Shown: piece by piece, positions 59,901-64,000 of the stretch
Layout of the letters: the number at the start of each line of letters is the position of its first letter
Position numbering within the stretch: position 1 is the stretch's first letter
From: Pseudoclavibacter sp. 13-3
GTDB lineage: Bacteria > Actinomycetota > Actinomycetes > Actinomycetales > Microbacteriaceae
Reading direction: 5' to 3'
Length of the DNA stretch: 64,000 bases
Assembly (NCBI RefSeq): GCF_021168475.1
Contig: NZ_JAJOZT010000003.1
Span: forward strand, 186,001-250,000
Program-made: the position numbers and the translations under genes
Notes under the pieces: model-generated
Database searches by the model: none
What the model was told of the DNA's origin: nothing
What the model saw: only the letters and a program-made list of their open reading frames with translations

Positions 59901-62051
59901 TTGGACACGACGCACCCCGGCTCCGGAAACGGCGCGAACAGCCAGCTCGACTACCACGCGCTCAACGCGATGCTGAACCTGTATGACGAGCAGGGACACA
60001 TCCAGTTCGACAAAGATCACGAGGCCGCACGGCAGTACTTTCTGCAGCACGTGAATCAGAACACGGTCTTCTTCCACGATCTGGAAGAGAAGATCGAGTA
60101 CCTCATCGAGAACGAGTACTACGAGAAAGAGTTCCTCGACCTCTACCCGTGGCAGTTCGTCAAAGACCTGTTCAAGCGGGCCTACGGCTACAAGTTCCGC
60201 TTCCCGACCTTCTTGGGGGCGTTCAAGTACTACACGAGCTACACGCTCAAGACCTTCGACGGCAAGCGCTACCTCGAGCGCGTCGAAGACCGCGTCACGA
60301 TCGTGAGCCTCTACCTGGCCGCCGGCGACCAGGAGCTCGCGACGCATCTGGTCGACGAGATCATCTCAGGTCGGTTCCAGCCGGCGACACCGACGTTCCT
60401 CAACGCGGGCAAGAAGCAGCGCGGCGAACTCGTCAGCTGCTTCCTGCTGCGCATCGAAGACAACATGGAGTCGATCGGCCGTTCGATCAACTCGGCGCTG
60501 CAGCTCTCGAAGCGCGGCGGCGGCGTGGCCTTCCTGCTGTCGAACATCCGCGAGTCGGGTGCGCCGATCAAGCACATCGAGAACCAGTCGTCAGGCGTCA
60601 TTCCGATCATGAAGCTGCTCGAAGACTCGTTCAGCTACGCGAACCAGCTCGGTGCGCGGCAGGGCGCCGGCGCGGTGTACATCAATGCGCACCACCCCGA
60701 CATCTATCGGTTCCTCGACACCAAGCGCGAGAACGCCGACGAGAAGATCCGCATCAAGACCCTCTCGCTCGGCGTGGTCATTCCTGACATCACCTTCGAG
60801 CTTGCCAAGCGCAACGAAGACATGTATCTCTTCAGCCCCTACGACGTCGAGCGCGTCACGGGCAAGGCGTTCGCCGACCTGTCGGTCAGCGAGCACTATT
60901 ACGAGTGGGTCGACGACTCTCGCATCCGCAAGACGAAGATCAGCGCTCGCGAGTTCTTCCAGACGCTCGCCGAGATCCAGTTCGAGTCGGGCTACCCGTA
61001 CATCCTCTTCGAAGACACGGCGAACCGGGCGAACCCGATCAAGGGTCGCATCAACATGTCGAACCTCTGCAGCGAGATTCTGCAGGTCAACGAGCCCAGC
61101 CAGTACGACGAAGATCTGTCATATGCCCAGATCGGCAAAGACATCTCGTGCAATCTGGGGTCGCTGAACATCGCGAAGACGATGGACTCCGAAGACTTCG
61201 GAACCACCGTCGAGACCGCGATCCGCGGTCTCACCGCGGTCAGCGATCACAGTCACATCCACTCGGTGCCGTCGATCGAGGCGGGCAACGACCGCAGTCA
61301 CGCGATCGGCCTCGGGCAGATGAACCTGCACGGCTACCTGGCTCGTGAGCGCGTCTTCTACGGCAGCGAAGAGGGCGTCGACTTCACGAACATCTACTTC
61401 TACACGGTGCTCTATCACGCACTGCGCACCTCGAACCTGATCGCCATCGAGCGCGGCGAGCGCTTCGACGGTTTCGACGAGTCGGGGTACGCCAGCGGAG
61501 CGTTCTTCGACAAGTACGTCGAGCAGGAGTGGACGCCCCAGACGCAGCGCGGCCGTGAGCTGTTCGAACAGGCCGGCGTGCGCATCCCCACACAGGACGA
61601 CTGGCGCGAGCTCAAGGCGAGCGTGCAGGAGCACGGCATCTACAACCAGAACCTGCAGGCGGTGCCGCCGACCGGCTCGATCAGCTACATCAACAACTCG
61701 ACCTCGTCGATTCACCCGATCGCCTCGAAGATCGAGATTCGCAAAGAGGGCAAGATCGGCCGCGTCTACTACCCGGCGCCGTTCATGACGAACGACAACC
61801 TGGAGTACTACCAGGACGCCTACGAGGTCGGCTACGAGAAGATCATCGACACCTACGCCGCGGCGACGCAGCACGTCGACCAAGGGCTGTCGCTCACGCT
61901 GTTCTTCAAAGACACCGCGACCACCCGTGATCTGAACAAGGCCCAGATCTACGCCTGGCGCAAGGGCATCAAGACGCTCTATTACATCCGCCTGCGCCAG
62001 ATGGCGCTGGAGGGCACCGAGGTCGAGGGCTGCGTCAGCTGCATGCTGTGA
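59901..62051 (+). CDS. nrdE: Class Ib ribonucleotide reductase, alpha subunit
   Basis: Reduces ribonucleoside diphosphates to deoxy forms. The 716-residue protein has the N-terminal [17 protein letters not shown], the active-site cysteines in [14 protein letters not shown] and NLCSEI, the [11 protein letters not shown] segment, and the C-terminal swing-arm pair CVSC at the very end. There is no ATP cone, as expected for class Ib. The start is a TTG at 59901, which fits the family N-terminus; the ribosome-binding site is weak (GAGGCTGAGAA). It is followed by a hairpin and then nrdF. Confidence 0.95.
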   Translation: MDTTHPGSGNGANSQLDYHALNAMLNLYDEQGHIQFDKDHEAARQYFLQHVNQNTVFFHDLEEKIEYLIENEYYEKEFLDLYPWQFVKDLFKRAYGYKFRFPTFLGAFKYYTSYTLKTFDGKRYLERVEDRVTIVSLYLAAGDQELATHLVDEIISGRFQPATPTFLNAGKKQRGELVSCFLLRIEDNMESIGRSINSALQLSKRGGGVAFLLSNIRESGAPIKHIENQSSGVIPIMKLLEDSFSYANQLGARQGAGAVYINAHHPDIYRFLDTKRENADEKIRIKTLSLGVVIPDITFELAKRNEDMYLFSPYDVERVTGKAFADLSVSEHYYEWVDDSRIRKTKISAREFFQTLAEIQFESGYPYILFEDTANRANPIKGRINMSNLCSEILQVNEPSQYDEDLSYAQIGKDISCNLGSLNIAKTMDSEDFGTTVETAIRGLTAVSDHSHIHSVPSIEAGNDRSHAIGLGQMNLHGYLARERVFYGSEEGVDFTNIYFYTVLYHALRTSNLIAIERGERFDGFDESGYASGAFFDKYVEQEWTPQTQRGRELFEQAGVRIPTQDDWRELKASVQEHGIYNQNLQAVPPTGSISYINNSTSSIHPIASKIEIRKEGKIGRVYYPAPFMTNDNLEYYQDAYEVGYEKIIDTYAAATQHVDQGLSLTLFFKDTATTRDLNKAQIYAWRKGIKTLYYIRLRQMALEGTEVEGCVSCML

Positions 62052-62071
62052 TGCAGGCCGGCTGGTGCGAC

Positions 62072-62077
62072 TAGGCT
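62072..62077 (+). promoter_or_regulatory. Candidate internal -10 for nrdF
   Basis: TAGGCT lies in the nrdE-nrdF gap, just before the hairpin at 62078. Transcription would begin inside the hairpin's first arm. No clear -35. Confidence 0.35.
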
Positions 62078-62114
62078 CAAGAGGAGTCCCCGTGTGCTGC
62101 GAGGGCTCCTCTTG
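62078..62114 (+). terminator. Hairpin between nrdE and nrdF
   Basis: CAAGAGGAG-T-CCC (62078-62090) pairs with GGGCTCCTCTTG (62103-62114), loop of 12 nt. It may attenuate read-through so that nrdF is made at a different level from nrdE, or it may protect the upstream mRNA. Confidence 0.55.
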
Positions 62115-62145
62115 TCTGCCGCTGCGACCGTGATTTTCATTCTGA

Positions 62146-63132
<987 letters not shown>

Positions 63133-63166
63133 CGCGCGGATTCAACGCCAGCGAGTAAGGAGCGGG

Positions 63167-64000
63167 TCAGGCCAGGGCGTCCATGACTCTACGAGTCTGC
63201 GTGTACGTCGCATGCGGGTAGAGCGTGACGGCGGGGAGCTCTTTGAGGTGACCGGGCAGCTGCTCGGTGACGACGGAGACGACGTGTTGGAGCTTCGTGG
63301 CGATCTGGACTGTGTACTCGCGTAGGCGTCCCTCTGGGAATCCGGCATCGGTTTCTAGACATCGGATGCTGTCTGCGTTGAAATCGCCGAGAGTGTTCAC
63401 CCCGTCGACGGCGAAGGCGAGTTCGACGTTGTCGAAGACAGCAGGGTCATGAGAGAGAACCTGTTCTCGCTGTTTGAAGGGGAGTGACGTGTTGAGGTCG
63501 TAGAACGGGGCGAGTACGCTCCGTCCTGGCACGTGGGTGAGGGAGTAGTTCTTGGCATGGCCGTCGTTGTGACCGATGATCCAAGAGAAGACGAGCAGCT
63601 TCGCGAACTGCTCCTTGGCGGCCTTGGCGTCGGTGGCGCTGAGGTTGCGGTCGAAGACGGTGAAGATATCTCGGTAGCCCGGGCCGCCGTCGGACTCGTA
63701 TTTCTGGATGTGTGGGGTTCCCGTGGCTTGCGCGAGGTCCTCCTGGTGCAAGCGGCCGATGGCGCCATCGGTGTTGAAGCGGTCGAAGCGTTCCACAATG
63801 AGGACGTGTTCGCCGTCGAACTCGGCAATCACGGATGCAGCTGCGTTGATCCCGAGCGTGCGTGCGACCTCCAGAGTGATGTACTCGGTGACATCGGAGC
63901 CAGGCAGTGGCTGGATTCCAGGTTTGAAAATGTGTGTCGAAGGCTGCCGTCCTGATGGCTCGAACCACTCTCCGTCGCGGAGGGTGAGCGCGAACTTCCC
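63167..64000 (-). CDS. HipA-like serine/threonine kinase (5' end outside window)
   Basis: The frame is open from the window edge to TGA at 63167 and gives at least 277 residues of a HipA-family kinase, the toxin part of HipBA modules. Near the edge it reads KFALTLRDGEWF and STHIFKP (ATP-binding Lys), then IVERFDR, RLHQEDLAQATG, the catalytic loop GHNDGHAKNYSL (Asp as base) and PFYDLNTSLPF. All key residues are present. The gene begins beyond position 64000, so a HipB partner upstream would be outside the window. Its base composition is somewhat lower in GC than its neighbours, which suggests acquisition. Confidence 0.87.
   Translation of the reverse strand, partial: GKFALTLRDGEWFEPSGRQPSTHIFKPGIQPLPGSDVTEYITLEVARTLGINAAASVIAEFDGEHVLIVERFDRFNTDGAIGRLHQEDLAQATGTPHIQKYESDGGPGYRDIFTVFDRNLSATDAKAAKEQFAKLLVFSWIIGHNDGHAKNYSLTHVPGRSVLAPFYDLNTSLPFKQREQVLSHDPAVFDNVELAFAVDGVNTLGDFNADSIRCLETDAGFPEGRLREYTVQIATKLQHVVSVVTEQLPGHLKELPAVTLYPHATYTQTRRVMDALA

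Overview
The window is a 64-kb stretch of high-GC chromosome from an actinobacterium. The order Micrococcales is very likely, and Microbacteriaceae is my best guess; I cannot name a genus. The evidence is the gene content and order: gpmA, phoU, senX3-regX3, a CarD transcription factor, an actinobacterial GroEL2-type chaperonin with CIRCE operators, a DtxR/IdeR regulator with an iron box, the furA-katG pair, a bacterial XPB helicase, DUF3263 and LytR_C proteins, and a GlpR/SepX-like membrane protein. Many genes appear to be leaderless: a TANNNT -10 hexamer sits 6-7 nt before the start codon, which is common in this phylum.

Region 1 (1-10.1 kb) is housekeeping. It holds glycolytic phosphoglycerate mutase, the phosphate sensory set PhoU/SenX3/RegX3 with a three-unit PHO box, a lipoprotein, carD-ispF-cysS-rlmB, a MalK-type ATPase with degraded motifs, and a membrane-anchored DsbA-like protein. 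Region 2 (10.2-21.2 kb) has tRNA-Thr, msrB, DUF3263, a VirR/LytR_C protein, a DUF3048 lipoprotein, groL under two CIRCE sites, the XPB helicase with its partner, a cold-shock protein, a DUF3027 protein, serC and dtxR. Region 3 (21.2-34.7 kb) has three secreted cell-wall hydrolases (one M23, two NlpC/P60) around tRNA-Arg. It continues with a 1206-residue SF1-helicase-like protein whose ATPase motifs are lost, mscL, a folate cyclo-ligase, galU with anomalous codon use, an acetyltransferase, the GlpR-like protein and furA-katG.

Region 4 (34.8-54.6 kb) is a catabolic island, almost all on the minus strand. It contains valine-type mmsB-mmsA with a divergent LysR regulator, an MHS-family transporter, acetolactate decarboxylase and catabolic acetolactate synthase, a full acetoin dehydrogenase operon (acoA-acoB-acoC-lpdA), and an OFA-family transporter followed by a Firmicute-like pyruvate dehydrogenase (pdhA-B-C-D). 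Together these can make acetoin from pyruvate, take acetoin back to acetyl-CoA, and oxidise pyruvate directly. Near-identical hairpin arms follow both lpd genes.

Region 5 (54.8-64 kb) has tRNA-Ala, a CobW-family GTPase, a DUF6907 protein, an XRE regulator, DUF3054, an EEP-family phosphodiesterase and a HAD phosphatase. It then has a class Ib ribonucleotide reductase cluster nrdH-nrdE-nrdF that lacks nrdI and lies behind a pair of NrdR boxes. A HipA-like kinase gene runs off the right edge. The best candidates for something undescribed are the degenerate helicase/nuclease-like protein with its coupled small acidic partner, and the compact pyruvate-acetoin island with its paired hairpins.
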